DNA of 64,000 nucleotides, taken from Salinispora mooreana. Lineage in GTDB: Bacteria > Actinomycetota > Actinomycetes > Mycobacteriales > Micromonosporaceae. Shown one piece after another: positions 38,642-48,600 of this stretch. The number at the start of each line of letters is the position of its first letter. Position 1 is the first letter of the stretch. Below the pieces are notes generated by a model. That model was not told the origin of the DNA. It worked only from the letters and a program-made list of their open reading frames with translations, and ran no database searches. The position numbers were made by a program, and so were the translations under genes. The stretch lies in the NCBI RefSeq assembly GCF_000379065.1, contig NZ_KB900614.1, positions 2,347,149-2,411,148 of the forward strand, read 5' to 3'.

Positions 38642-40366
38642 TCAGAGGGTCTGCACCGTCGCGATCCGCTCCTCCAGCTGCTCAATCGTCGCCTGGGCGC
38701 TGGGCGGACCACCGCAGCGACGGCGAAGCTCCGCATGGATCTTGCCGTGCGGCTGGCCGGTGTGGTGATGCCGGGCAGCCACCAGTGCGTTCAGCTGTCG
38801 GCGCAGCGCCACCCGGCGCTGCGCCGCGCTCATCGGCGCCGGTGGGGCGACAGCCGCCGGCTCAGCCGGCTGTGCGGTGCTGCGGCGTCGCGACGCGGCG
38901 AGCTGCTCTGCCTGCCGTTTGGAGAGCAGCATGGCCACCTGATCGGCGGTGAGGAGACCGGGCAGACCGAGGTACTCCTCCTCCTCCGGCGTACCGGCCT
39001 GCGCGGCGGTGCCGAAGGATGCGCCGTCGAAGATCACCTGATCCAACTCGGCGGTCGCGGAGAGCGCGGCAAACCGCTTCTCCAGTTCACCGCTGGCCTG
39101 GTCGTCCCGCTGGGCGCGCTCCAGCAGGTCGTCGTCGAAGCCCTCCTGCTCCTTCGGCTTGCCCAGCACGTGATCCCGCTCGGCTTCCATCTCGCTGGCG
39201 AGGCCGAGCAGGTGCGGGACGCTGGGCAGGAAGACCGACGCCGTCTCCCCCGGCCGGCGGGCCCGGACAAACCGCCCGATGGCCTGGGCGAAGTAGAGCG
39301 GGGTGCTGGCGCTGGTGGCGTAGACGCCGACGGCGAGCCGCGGGATGTCCACCCCTTCGGAGACCATCCGGACCGCCACCAGCCAACGCTGCTCAGTCGT
39401 CGCGAACGTCGCGATCCGGTCCGAGGCCCCCGCGTCGTCGGAGAGCACCACGGCGGCCTTCTCCCCGGTCACCTGCTCGATGAGCTTCGCGTACGACCGG
39501 GCGGCCTGCTGGTCGCTGGCGATCACCAGCCCAGCGGCGTCAGGCATCCCGGCGTTGCGCAGCACGGTCAGCCGCGCGTCCGCCGCCCGCAGCACCTGCG
39601 GCATCCAGTCGCCGGCCGGATCGAGCGCGGTCCGCCACGCCTGCGCGATCAGGTCCTGGGTCATCGGCTCCCCGAGCCGGGCGGCCAGCTCCTCACCGGC
39701 GTTCGTCCGCCACCGGGTCTCCCCCGAGTAGGCCAGGAAGAGCACCGGGCGTACCACGCCGTCGTGCAGCGCATCGGCGTAGCCGTAGACGGAGTCGGCG
39801 CGGGAACGCAGGAGGCCGTCCCCGACCCGCTCGTAGCTGACGAACGGAATCGGGTTGTCGTCGGAACGAAACGGGGTGCCGGTGAGCATGAGCCGGCGCT
39901 CCGCGCCTTCGAAGGCCGCTTGCACCCCGTCCCCCCAGGTCCGGGAGTCGCCGGCGTGGTGGATCTCGTCGAGGATGACCAGGGTGCGCCGGGTCAGGGT
40001 GCGCCGCCGGTGCACCTGCGGCGCCATCCCCACCTGGGCGTAGGTGACCACCGCCCCGTGGAAGTCGGCCGACGAGTGCAGATCCGCGTTCCGGAACGCG
40101 GCGTCGAGCTGGATGCCGACCCGGGCGGCAGCCTGCGCCCACTGGGTCTTGAGGTGCTCGGTCGGGGCGACCACGGTGATCGCCTCGATGCTGCCATCGG
40201 CGAGCAACTCGGCGGCGACCCTCAGCGCAAACGTGGTTTTGCCGGCACCCGGCGTGGCCACCGCGGTGAAGTCCGGCTCCCGACGACGTAGGTACTCCAC
40301 CAGCGCCCGGCGCTGCCAGGCGCGCAGGGCTGGGAACGTCTCGAGCGTTGGCGTCCGGGCTGCCAC
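38642..40366 (-). CDS. DEAD/DEAH-box superfamily 2 helicase (XPB/SSL2-like)
   Basis: 574 residues. Motif Q-like LRAWQRRALVEYL; motif I TPGAGKTTFALR; motif Ia VVAPTEHL; motif II DEIHH; motif III LTGTPFR; then VRMVSEGVDIPRLAVGVY and motif VI QAIGRFVRARRPGE. The C-terminal 150 residues are a helical, basic extension (AAQRRVALRRQLNALVAARH) that probably binds nucleic acid. It is an ATP-dependent DNA or RNA helicase or translocase found next to sigA and DUF3039 in many actinobacteria; the exact substrate is unknown. The 230 bp upstream show no gene. Confidence 0.93.
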   Translation of the reverse strand: MAARTPTLETFPALRAWQRRALVEYLRRREPDFTAVATPGAGKTTFALRVAAELLADGSIEAITVVAPTEHLKTQWAQAAARVGIQLDAAFRNADLHSSADFHGAVVTYAQVGMAPQVHRRRTLTRRTLVILDEIHHAGDSRTWGDGVQAAFEGAERRLMLTGTPFRSDDNPIPFVSYERVGDGLLRSRADSVYGYADALHDGVVRPVLFLAYSGETRWRTNAGEELAARLGEPMTQDLIAQAWRTALDPAGDWMPQVLRAADARLTVLRNAGMPDAAGLVIASDQQAARSYAKLIEQVTGEKAAVVLSDDAGASDRIATFATTEQRWLVAVRMVSEGVDIPRLAVGVYATSASTPLYFAQAIGRFVRARRPGETASVFLPSVPHLLGLASEMEAERDHVLGKPKEQEGFDDDLLERAQRDDQASGELEKRFAALSATAELDQVIFDGASFGTAAQAGTPEEEEYLGLPGLLTADQVAMLLSKRQAEQLAASRRRSTAQPAEPAAVAPPAPMSAAQRRVALRRQLNALVAARHHHTGQPHGKIHAELRRRCGGPPSAQATIEQLEERIATVQTL

Positions 40367-40596
40367 GCGAAGCTCCTCTCACCGCCGGCGGGACGGCCCC
40401 GACCGAGGATCGCGGGTTACGAACGCACGCCCCTGAGCCGTACCGGCATCGGCGCCGCCGCCGCCCATGAAAACGCCCCCGCGCGCAGTGCCGCGAGGGC
40501 CGGCCCAGCATAACCAGCGAGCGCCGTACGCCCCACTCGACGCCACGGTCGGCGCAGGGGGGACGGAGCGGTGGGCACCGCCACAGTTCGCGCGAC

Positions 40597-40815
40597 TCAC
40601 TCGCGCATTGAGTCGTAGATCTCCTTGCACTTGGGGCAGACCGGGGAGCCCGGTTTGGCCGACTTGGTGACCGGGAACGTCTCGCCACAGAGCGCCACGA
40701 CGTAGGTGCCCATCACGGCACTCTCGGCGATCTTCTCTTTGCGCACGTAGTGGAACATCTCGGGGCCGGTGTCGGCGTCCTTCACCTCGGGACGCTCGAG
40801 AACCTGTGTGCTCAC
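40597..40815 (-). CDS. DUF3039 zinc-binding protein
   Basis: 72 residues from GTG at 40815 ([13 protein letters not shown]), chosen because GGAGG is seven bases upstream; an ATG two codons earlier overlaps that site. [20 protein letters not shown] is followed by [28 protein letters not shown], with three or four cysteines for a zinc site. It is a conserved small actinobacterial protein of unknown function that accompanies the sigA region. Confidence 0.9.
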   Translation of the reverse strand: MSTQVLERPEVKDADTGPEMFHYVRKEKIAESAVMGTYVVALCGETFPVTKSAKPGSPVCPKCKEIYDSMRE

Positions 40816-40904
40816 TTCCATACCTCCACCCGCCAAGTTTGGCAGGTCACCCTCTGCCCGGTCTACTTCGAGCCCGACTGACCGACGCCGTACGGTGGGA
40901 CACT

Positions 40905-41828
40905 GTGACCGCCTTTCATCTCCGGCACGGTGCCGAAGTCGCCGACGCGCTCCGCATCGGCCGTCCCGTGGTAGCGCTCGAGAGCACCATCGTCTCGCAC
41001 GGCCTGCCCCGGCCGGACAACCTTCGGGTTGCCTGCGAGATCGAACAAACCGTCCGGGACGCCGGCGCGGTACCGGCCACCATCGGCATGATCGCCGGAC
41101 AGCTCGTGGTCGGTCTCGACGACGCGGAGCTGACCCGACTAGCCACCGTTGACGACGTGGCCAAGCTCTCCGTACGTGATCTCGCCGTGGCCGCCGCGAT
41201 CGGCGCGGACGGCGCCACGACCGTGGCCGCCACCAGCGCGGTGGCCGCGGCGGCGGGGATCCGGGTATTCGCCACCGGCGGTCTTGGCGGCGTGCACCGG
41301 GAGGCGGCCCAGAGCTTCGACGAGTCCGCCGACCTGACGACCCTGGCTCGTACGCCGATCGCCGTGGTCTGCGCCGGAGTGAAGTCGATTCTCGACTCGG
41401 GCGCCACGCTGGAACGCCTGGAGACGCTCGGAGTCGGGGTGGTCGGCTACCGCACCCGCCGCTTCCCCGGCTTCTACCTGACCGACGGCGGGTTCGACCT
41501 GGACTGGTCGGTCGACTCGCCGGAGCAGGTGGCGGCGGCGCTCGCCGCCCAGGAACAGCATGGGCTGCACTCCGGCGGCCTGGTCGTGGCCAATCCGCTG
41601 CCGACCGACGAGCAGCTCGACCCGGCGTTGCACGATCGCACCCTGGCCGAAGGGCTGGCGCTGTTGCGGCGCGCGGGGGTCACCGGCAAGGCGGTTACCC
41701 CGTTCCTGCTGGCTCACTTCCACTCCGCGACCGAGGGGGCCAGCCTCGCGGTGAACATCCGGATCATCCTGCGCAACGCCGACCTCGCCGCGCGAATCGC
41801 GGTCGCGTCGGCTGCCCGGCAGGCATGA
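40905..41828 (+). CDS. psuG: Pseudouridine-5'-phosphate glycosidase
   Basis: 307 residues from GTG at 40905, with GGTGGGA upstream. The family signature residues are visible: [57 protein letters not shown] and [10 protein letters not shown], and near the end [10 protein letters not shown]. It cleaves pseudouridine 5'-phosphate into uracil and ribose 5-phosphate. Its stop overlaps the ATG of the PfkB kinase (ATGA), which would make the substrate, so the two form a pseudouridine breakdown operon. Confidence 0.95.
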   Translation: MTAFHLRHGAEVADALRIGRPVVALESTIVSHGLPRPDNLRVACEIEQTVRDAGAVPATIGMIAGQLVVGLDDAELTRLATVDDVAKLSVRDLAVAAAIGADGATTVAATSAVAAAAGIRVFATGGLGGVHREAAQSFDESADLTTLARTPIAVVCAGVKSILDSGATLERLETLGVGVVGYRTRRFPGFYLTDGGFDLDWSVDSPEQVAAALAAQEQHGLHSGGLVVANPLPTDEQLDPALHDRTLAEGLALLRRAGVTGKAVTPFLLAHFHSATEGASLAVNIRIILRNADLAARIAVASAARQA

Positions 41829-42721
41829 CGCCACCCCGGGTGGTCGTCGTCGGCGACCTGATCACCGACGTGGTGGCGGTGCTGGGCGGGCCGCTGATGA
41901 CCGGGTCGGACACGCCGGCCGAAATCCGGTTCACCGGGGGTGGCCAGGCGGCGAACACCGCGGCCTGGCTGGGCGCGTTGGGCATGCCGGTGACGCTGGT
42001 CGGAGCGGTGGGCGACGACGGTCCCGGCCGGGACCGGGTCGCCGAGTTGGAGCGCGGCGGGGTCGACTGTGCGGTCACCCAGGTGTCCGAGGTCCCCACC
42101 GGAACGGTCCTGGTGCTGGCCACCAGCGACGAACGCACAATGGTCACCGAGCGGGGAGCGAACCTGTGGCTCCCGCCGGCGGCGGTGGACGCCGCTCTCG
42201 ACGCCGCGCCGGACGCCGGCCATCTGCACCTGTCCGGTTACACCCTGCTGGATGCCGGATCCCGGCCGGCCGGGCTACGCGCACTGGCCGCCGCCCGTGA
42301 GCGGGGGCTGTCGGTCAGCGTGGACGCGGCCAGCGCGGCGCCGCTGCAACGGGTCGGCGCGACGGCCTTCCTGAGCTGGGTACGCGGCATCGACCTGCTC
42401 CTGGTCAACGCCGCGGAGGCTCGAGTGCTGGCGGGCGGGCTGGACCCGGCGGCGCAGGGGCGGGTGCTCTCCGCCTCGGCCCGGCGGGTGGTGGTCAAAC
42501 GGGGAGCGGCCGGCGCGGTCTGGGTGGACCGGGACGCCATGATCGCGGTAACCCCGACCCGCCGGATGGCGGTGGTCGATCCCACCGGGGCCGGCGACGC
42601 GTTCGCCGCCGGCCTGCTCTCCACCTGGCTGACCGGGGCGGCCCCGGAGGCGGTGCTGCAGCGGGCCGGGGACCTGGGCGCGTCGGCGGTCGGCCGGGTG
42701 GGGGCCCGACCACCGGCCTGA
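41825..42721 (+). CDS. psuK: PfkB-family carbohydrate kinase, probable pseudouridine kinase
   Basis: 298 residues. Ribokinase fold with the N-terminal GG pair ([19 protein letters not shown]), a central LHLSGYTLL and the catalytic C-terminal signature [14 protein letters not shown] with Asp as base and the anion hole. Coupling to psuG by a 4-bp overlap makes pseudouridine the most likely substrate. Sequence alone would also allow ribose, adenosine or another nucleoside, so the symbol rests on context. Confidence 0.88.
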   Translation: MTPPRVVVVGDLITDVVAVLGGPLMTGSDTPAEIRFTGGGQAANTAAWLGALGMPVTLVGAVGDDGPGRDRVAELERGGVDCAVTQVSEVPTGTVLVLATSDERTMVTERGANLWLPPAAVDAALDAAPDAGHLHLSGYTLLDAGSRPAGLRALAAARERGLSVSVDAASAAPLQRVGATAFLSWVRGIDLLLVNAAEARVLAGGLDPAAQGRVLSASARRVVVKRGAAGAVWVDRDAMIAVTPTRRMAVVDPTGAGDAFAAGLLSTWLTGAAPEAVLQRAGDLGASAVGRVGARPPA

Positions 42722-42727
42722 CGCCGG

Positions 42728-43093
42728 TCACTGCTCGGCGTCGATGACCTTGCGTGGCTGCTCCTCGGCGGTGAGGCTCGTCGGTGTCGGGTCCGCCAAG
42801 GACCGGGACCGCGGCCGGAACCGGCCACCGCGGCGGTGTTTCTCCTTCGGTGGCCGGTCGTTGGCCAGCAGCACGGCCAGCCACGGGATCAGGATCATGC
42901 CCAGGCCGGCCAGGGGCAGCCAGAGCCAGAGCATGGGGGCCTCTGCGCCGACCAGGATCGCACCGACGATCAGACACGCGACCCGGACGCCCATCATCAG
43001 CACGTACCGCTTCTGGCGGCTGGTGAGCTGATCGTCCTGGCTGCGCGGGGCGTCGGTGATCAGGATCGGCTGGTACGCCGGACGCTTCACCAC
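42728..43093 (-). CDS. DUF3099 membrane protein
   Basis: 121 residues from the first of two adjacent GTG codons at 43093, with GAGGAGG upstream. ILITDAPRSQDDQLTSRQKRY is the conserved N-terminal motif, followed by two membrane helices (RVACLIVGAILVG and LWLPLAGLGMILIPWLAVLL) and a basic tail. It is a small inner-membrane protein of unknown function conserved in actinobacteria. It converges with the pseudouridine operon at a distance of 6 bp. Confidence 0.9.
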   Translation of the reverse strand: MVKRPAYQPILITDAPRSQDDQLTSRQKRYVLMMGVRVACLIVGAILVGAEAPMLWLWLPLAGLGMILIPWLAVLLANDRPPKEKHRRGGRFRPRSRSLADPTPTSLTAEEQPRKVIDAEQ

Positions 43094-43219
43094 GGACCTC
43101 CTCGGGGATCCCCCTCATCCTGTCACCTCGCCCTCCGGCGCTGCGACGGTCGCCCGATTCGTGCGCGCGAGGTCCTACTCCCCAGGCTGCCCGACGGGTC
43201 GCCGGTAGGGGCCCCAGGC

Positions 43220-43335
43220 CACAGACCGGTCGCAAACTCGGCTTTCCACAGCAGCCGGGCCTCCGCGCAGGGCCACGGCTGGCCACCCGCCCGGCACGCC
43301 CACATCGGCCGCAGCGGCGTGTGCGGCGGCCGGTT
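43220..43335 (-). pseudogene. Remnant of a small protein with a CRxxxxPWPC motif
   Basis: The minus strand reads RPPHTPLRPMWACRAGGQPW followed by PCAEARLLWKAEF and then loses similarity. I recall short actinobacterial proteins with the pattern PxRPMWxCRxCxxPWPC encoded beside XRE/DUF5753 regulators. Here one cysteine is Gly and the rest is lost, so it is probably a decayed gene. It forms part of the 570-bp gene-free interval 43094-43663. Confidence 0.45.
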
Positions 43336-43354
43336 CCCGGCTGTGGCCTGCGCC

Positions 43355-43516
43355 GAGTCGCCGCAGGTGCAGCTACACGTCGTCCCGCTCGACGCCCCCA
43401 GCTACCCGGGGCTGGACGGGCCCTTCACCATCGCCGACATGCCGGACGGGTCCCGGGTGGCCCACGTGGACAGCCCCGGCCTCGCCGTGGGCCGGGGCAG
43501 CCCCACCGCGCTGTGA
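43355..43516 (+). pseudogene. C-terminal remnant of a DUF5753 (XRE/Scr1-type) regulator
   Basis: VQLHVVPLDAPSYPGLDGPF followed by TIADMPDGSRVAHVDSPG is the conserved C-terminal region of DUF5753 proteins, which carry an N-terminal XRE helix-turn-helix. The DNA-binding domain and most of DUF5753 are missing, and the frame ends at TGA 43514-43516. With the neighbouring minus-strand remnant it suggests a decayed regulator locus. The rest of 43,517-43,663 contains only the promoter of the next gene. Confidence 0.6.
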
Positions 43517-43663
43517 GCTGGGGCAGCCCAGCCCGATCGCGGGGCAGCGGCCGCAGCAACTGCGCAGCAGGCGGGCTCCACCCCGACGCTCCCGGTTGAC
43601 ACCTGCGGCCGAAGTCCGGCGGGTGCCGCCCACGGCGATGTCGACGGCGGGCAGGATAGCGAC

Positions 43664-45148
43664 GTGGACCCAGATGACATGCTCTTCTCCCCCGCCGGCG
43701 TGGCGGCGCTGCGCAACGCCCTGACCCGCGCGAACTTCACCTCGAACGGGATCGCGGGCCGGCTGGGGTCGCAGGCGACCGGCGGCATGGCCCGCAACGA
43801 CTTCCGTGCCGCGCTGCGCGCCACCGAGGACCGCGATCCCCTCGCCACCCTGATCCGGCTCTTCGTCTGCGAACAGACCGAGCCGTACGAGGCGGTCGCC
43901 ACCGCGCTCGCGCCGCTGCCGATCAAGGAGGCGCTCGCCGGTGGCCTGGTCGAGCGGCACGGCAACGGCCTGCGGATGGGCCTCGACCTGGAGCCGTACG
44001 GGGACGACTGGTGGGTACTCGCCGACGCGCCCGCCAGCACCCACCCCGGCCGAGCGTTGCAGGCCGAGCATGTGCTCGGCATCGGCGGCGCCACCCAGAC
44101 CCTGATCGGGGCGACCGTCCGGCAGCCGGTCGAGACCGCGCTCGACCTGGGCACCGGCTCCGGCGTCCAGGCCCTGCACCTCGCCACCCACGCCCGGCGG
44201 GTCACCGCCACCGACCTCTCCGAGCGGGCATTGCGCTTCGCCGCGACCACCGCCGCCCTGAACGGGCAGGACTGGGAGCTACTCCGCGGCGACCTGACCG
44301 CCCCGGTCGCCGGGCGCCGCTTCGATCTGGTGGTCAGCAACCCGCCGTTCGTCGTCGGGCCGGGCACCACCACGCACGTCTATCGCGACTCCGGGCGGGT
44401 GGGCGACGCGATCGGCGCCGAGCTGGCTGCCGCCGCCCCGAGCCTGCTCACCGAGGGCGGCACCATGCAGTACCTCGCGAACTGGGTGCACGTCACCGGT
44501 GAGGACTGGGCCGAGCGGGTCTCCGGCTGGTTCGCCGGCACTGGGCTGGACGCCTGGGTGATCCAGCGCGAGGTCGCCAACCCGATGGCGTACGTCAACC
44601 TGTGGCTCTCCGATGTCGGTGAGACAGCCAGTCCGGAGCGGATGGCCGAGTGGCTGGACTGGTTCGACGCGCACAAGGTCGAGGCGATCGGCTTCGGCAT
44701 CGTCTCGCTGCGCCGCTCCGGCCACGACGACCCCGTCGTCCGGGTGGAGGAGCTGCGCCAGCTGGTCGAGGCGCCGCTCGGCGACCGCGTCACCGAGTGG
44801 TTCGACCGCCAGGAGTGGCTCCGGGTCCGCGACACCGACGGGTTACTCGCGGCACGGTACCGGGCCGCCGGCGACCTCCAGCTACGGCAGGAGGCCTCCA
44901 TGAGCGACGAGGGGTGGTCGGTCCACCGGCAGTTGCTCGCCATGCCGCGCGGCCTACGCTGGACCGAGGAGATCGATCCGATCGTCCTGGCCCTGGTCGG
45001 CGGGGCGGACGGGCGGTTGCCGCTGCGCGATCAGCTCGCCCTACTCGCCACCGCGCACGATGTGGCACCGGGCGAGCTGGCGGAGGCAGCCGGGCCCATC
45101 GTGGCCCATCTGGTGGAGCGCGGTTTCGTCGAGCCGGTGGTGGAGTGA
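43664..45148 (+). CDS. Class I SAM-dependent methyltransferase with NPPF motif
   Basis: 494 residues from GTG at 43664. An N-terminal helical domain (about 1-140) precedes a Rossmann-type methyltransferase domain: [20 protein letters not shown] binds S-adenosylmethionine and [12 protein letters not shown] is the (N/D)PPF catalytic motif of N-methyltransferases acting on glutamine, adenine or guanine. The C-terminal 170 residues include [20 protein letters not shown] and a winged-helix-like end. It is a conserved actinobacterial family close to the PrmC/RsmC enzymes. The methylated target is not known. Confidence 0.9.
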   Translation: MDPDDMLFSPAGVAALRNALTRANFTSNGIAGRLGSQATGGMARNDFRAALRATEDRDPLATLIRLFVCEQTEPYEAVATALAPLPIKEALAGGLVERHGNGLRMGLDLEPYGDDWWVLADAPASTHPGRALQAEHVLGIGGATQTLIGATVRQPVETALDLGTGSGVQALHLATHARRVTATDLSERALRFAATTAALNGQDWELLRGDLTAPVAGRRFDLVVSNPPFVVGPGTTTHVYRDSGRVGDAIGAELAAAAPSLLTEGGTMQYLANWVHVTGEDWAERVSGWFAGTGLDAWVIQREVANPMAYVNLWLSDVGETASPERMAEWLDWFDAHKVEAIGFGIVSLRRSGHDDPVVRVEELRQLVEAPLGDRVTEWFDRQEWLRVRDTDGLLAARYRAAGDLQLRQEASMSDEGWSVHRQLLAMPRGLRWTEEIDPIVLALVGGADGRLPLRDQLALLATAHDVAPGELAEAAGPIVAHLVERGFVEPVVE

Positions 45149-45167
45149 CGCGGCCGGTGGTGGACTG

Positions 45168-45590
45168 ATGCGGGCGGTGGTGCAGACGGTCGGCCGAGCC
45201 CGGGTCGCGGTTGACGACGTGGTGGTGGGGGCGATCAACGACGGCCTGCTGGTGCTGCTCGGGGTGACCCACTCCGACACGACGCAGACCGCCCGGACCC
45301 TCGCTCGCAAGGTGCACGAGCTGCGGATCCTCGACGGGGAACGGTCGGCAGCCGACCTCGGTGCCCCGATCCTGGTGGTCAGCCAGTTCACCCTCTACGG
45401 GGACGCGCGCAAGGGCCGCCGCCCGAGTTGGACCGCCGCCGCGCCAGCAGAGGTGGCCGAGCCCCTGATCACCACGGTCGTCGAGGAGCTTCGCGCCCGT
45501 GGGGCCAAGGTGGAGACCGGCCGCTTCCGGGCCCAGATGCGGGTGGAGAGCGTGAACGTTGGCCCACGCACCATCCTGCTCGACCTCTGA
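45168..45590 (+). CDS. dtd: D-aminoacyl-tRNA deacylase
   Basis: 140 residues from ATG at 45168. [33 protein letters not shown], the signature [17 protein letters not shown] and the C-terminal [11 protein letters not shown] with the cross-subunit Gly-Pro motif identify Dtd. It removes D-amino acids (and Gly from tRNA-Ala) as a translation quality-control step. It follows the methyltransferase by 19 bp and is probably in the same transcript. Confidence 0.95.
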   Translation: MRAVVQTVGRARVAVDDVVVGAINDGLLVLLGVTHSDTTQTARTLARKVHELRILDGERSAADLGAPILVVSQFTLYGDARKGRRPSWTAAAPAEVAEPLITTVVEELRARGAKVETGRFRAQMRVESVNVGPRTILLDL

Positions 45591-45648
45591 TCGCGGCGAC
45601 GACCGACCGGCACCGGGGCCGCCACAGATCACCTCGTTCGAGTAGCTG

Positions 45649-45665
45649 AACACTCACAGAGTGTT
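45649..45665. promoter_or_regulatory. Palindrome in the promoter of the subtilase gene
   Basis: AACACT and AGTGTT separated by CACAG, directly overlapping a possible -35 (GTTTAC) about 30 bp before ATG 45694. TAGGTA at about 45684 could be the -10; if so the transcript would be almost leaderless. Candidate operator; the binding protein is unknown. Confidence 0.4.
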
Positions 45666-45693
45666 TACCTTTCCGGGCGCGATAGGTAGAACT

Positions 45694-48600
45694 ATGCCTA
45701 TGTCTTCCCATCCAAGCCCCTTCGCCGCTGGCGGGTCACGGCGGCGGCTGATCGCCGCCGTCGTGGCAGCCGGGATGATCGCGGCCTCCACCGCCGCGAT
45801 CGATCCGGCCGCCGCGACCGCCGGGCCACCCCCGACAACCGCCCCCCTCGCCGCTCCGGAGACGCATACCGTCACTCTGGTCACCGGCGACGTCGTCACC
45901 CTCCGGACCCTCGCCGACGGCAAGACCATCACCGAGGTCGACCAACCCGACGACGCCACCGGCGGCTTCAGCATCCAACAACACGGCGACGACCTGTTCG
46001 TCCTGCCCGACGAAGCCCTCCCCCTCCTCGCCAACGACCAACTCGACCAGCGACTGTTCAACGTCACCGACCTGATCGAGATGGACTACGACGACGCCCA
46101 CACCACCGACATACCGCTGATCGCCACCTATCCTCCGGAAGCAGCAGCACGCACCACCACCACCGCACTCCACGGCACAACCCTCACCCACGACCTACCC
46201 GCCATCAACGGCCACGCCCTCACCACCGACAAAGAAGACACCCGCACCCTCTGGACCACCCTCACCGCCGGCTCCGGTCAGACCCGCGCCAGCGGCGTTC
46301 CCAAACTCTGGCTCGACGGCCAGGTGACCACCACCCTCGCCGACAGCGTCCCCCAGGTCGGCGCCCCCGAGGCGTGGGACGCGGGCTACGACGGCGACGG
46401 CGTCACCGTCGCCGTCCTCGACACCGGCATCGATCCCACCCACCCCGACCTCACCGACCAGATCCAGGACGCGGTCAGCTTCGTCCCCGACGAGGACACC
46501 ACCGACCCACGGGGGCACGGCACCCACGTTGCCTCGATCATCGCCGGCACCGGAGCGGCCTCCGACGGCGACAACACCGGCGTCGCACCCGGAGCCGACC
46601 TACTCATCGGCAAAGTCCTCAACAACTACGGCAACGGCTACGACTCCTGGATCATCGCCGGCATGCAGTGGGCCGCCGAATCCGGCGCCGACGTGGTCAA
46701 CATGAGCCTCGGCAACGCGACACGCACCGATGTCCTCGACCCGATGACCCTCGCGGTGGATGCCCTCTCCGCGCAGCACGACACCCTCTTCGTCATCGCG
46801 GCCGGCAACAACGGAATGACCATCGGCACACCCGGCAACGCCGAAAGCGCCCTCACCGTCGGCGCCGTCGACAAACAGGACCAACTCGCCTGGTTCTCCA
46901 GCGTCGGACCACTGGCCGGCACCGGAGGACTCAAGCCCGATCTCACCGCCCCCGGCGTCGCCGTCAACGCCGCCCGCTCCCAACAGAGCACCGGCGACGG
47001 CATGTACACATTCAAGACCGGCACCTCCATGGCGGCCCCACACGTGGCCGGAGCGGCGGCCATCCTCGCCCAGCAAAACCCCGACTGGACCGGCCAGCAG
47101 CTCAAAGACGCCCTGATGAGCAGTGCCGAGACGCTGAGCGACAGCTACACCGCGTTCCAGGTCGGCACCGGCCGACTGGATGTGGCAGCGGCCGTGGACA
47201 GCACCGTACGCGCCGCCGGATCGGCGTTCATCGGCTACTTCGAATGGCCACACCAGCCCACCGACACCCCCGTGACCGAGCCGGTCACCTTCACCAACAG
47301 CGGCACCACCCCGGTCACCCTCGACCTGACCACCACCGGCAGTGACGCGTTCACCCTCAACGACTCCAAGGTGACCGTGCCAGCGGGCGGCCAGGTGGAT
47401 GTCCCGGTGACCGCCGACCCGGGTGGAATCGCCATCGGCTCCCACACCGGCTACCTCGTCGGCACCGACCCCACCACCGGTGTGACCATCACCCGCACCG
47501 CCCTCGGCCTCCTCAAGGAAGAGGAGCGCTACGGCCTGACCATCAAAGTCCGCGACCGCAACGGCGACCCCACGCAGGCATACGTCAGGGTGCGGGAGGA
47601 CGACGACTGGTGGTCCCGATATGTCGAGGTCAATGGCGAGCGGACGCTACGCCTCACGCCGGGGACCTACATGGTGGAGACGAAGGCGGAGATTCCGGGC
47701 GAACGAGCGGACTCCCTCGGCCTCGCCCTGCTGGCCGCCCCGGAAACCGTGCTCGACAAACCGGCCGAGGTGACCCTGGACGCCAGCCAGGCCCGACTCC
47801 TCGACACCACCACACCCCAACGTACCCAAGACCGACAGCGCCTACTCCAGTACATCATCGACACAGGTACCGGTGCCGCCCCTGACTACTACGTACACGT
47901 CATCGCACCGGAATACGATGACGTGTACGTCCTACCGACCGAGAAGAGCACCGAGAACTCTTTCGCCATGGCAGCGAAGTGGCGCAAGGATGAGCCGGTC
48001 CTGAGCCTGCGTGCCCTCGGCCTGCTCCCCATCGACGCCGTGGTCCAACCCGGCAGCACCATCACCACCGGCAAACAGTGGCTGAGCCCCGTCTACGCCG
48101 GCACCGGCGCACCCGAGGACTACACCGACCTTGACGTCGAGGGCAGAGTCGCCGTGGTGACCCGCAGCGACGAGGTCAGCGCACCCGACCGGGCCGCCGC
48201 CGCGGCAGCCGCCGGAGCCGAGCTACTCCTGGTCGCCAACGACAACCCCGGAATCCTCTACGAAGATGTCGGCGAATCACCTATCCCGGTGGCCAGCGTC
48301 CACCGCGACATCGGAGACCTGCTGGCCACACTCGCCGAACACGGCATACCGCCACTGAAGGTCACCCAGAAGAAGTACGCCGACACCATCTACGACCTGG
48401 CCCAGATCTGGCGGGAACAGGTGCCGGACCAGCCCCTCACCTACCACCCCAGCCATAGCGACCTGGCCCGAATCGACGCCCGATACCACGCAGTCCAGGA
48501 CACCGAAGGTTCCGGCTACCGCGCCGACGCGGCTCTCGGCCTCCCAATCGGACTCCCAGAGCCGGAGTGGTATCCCAGCACCCGCACCGAGTGGGTCACC

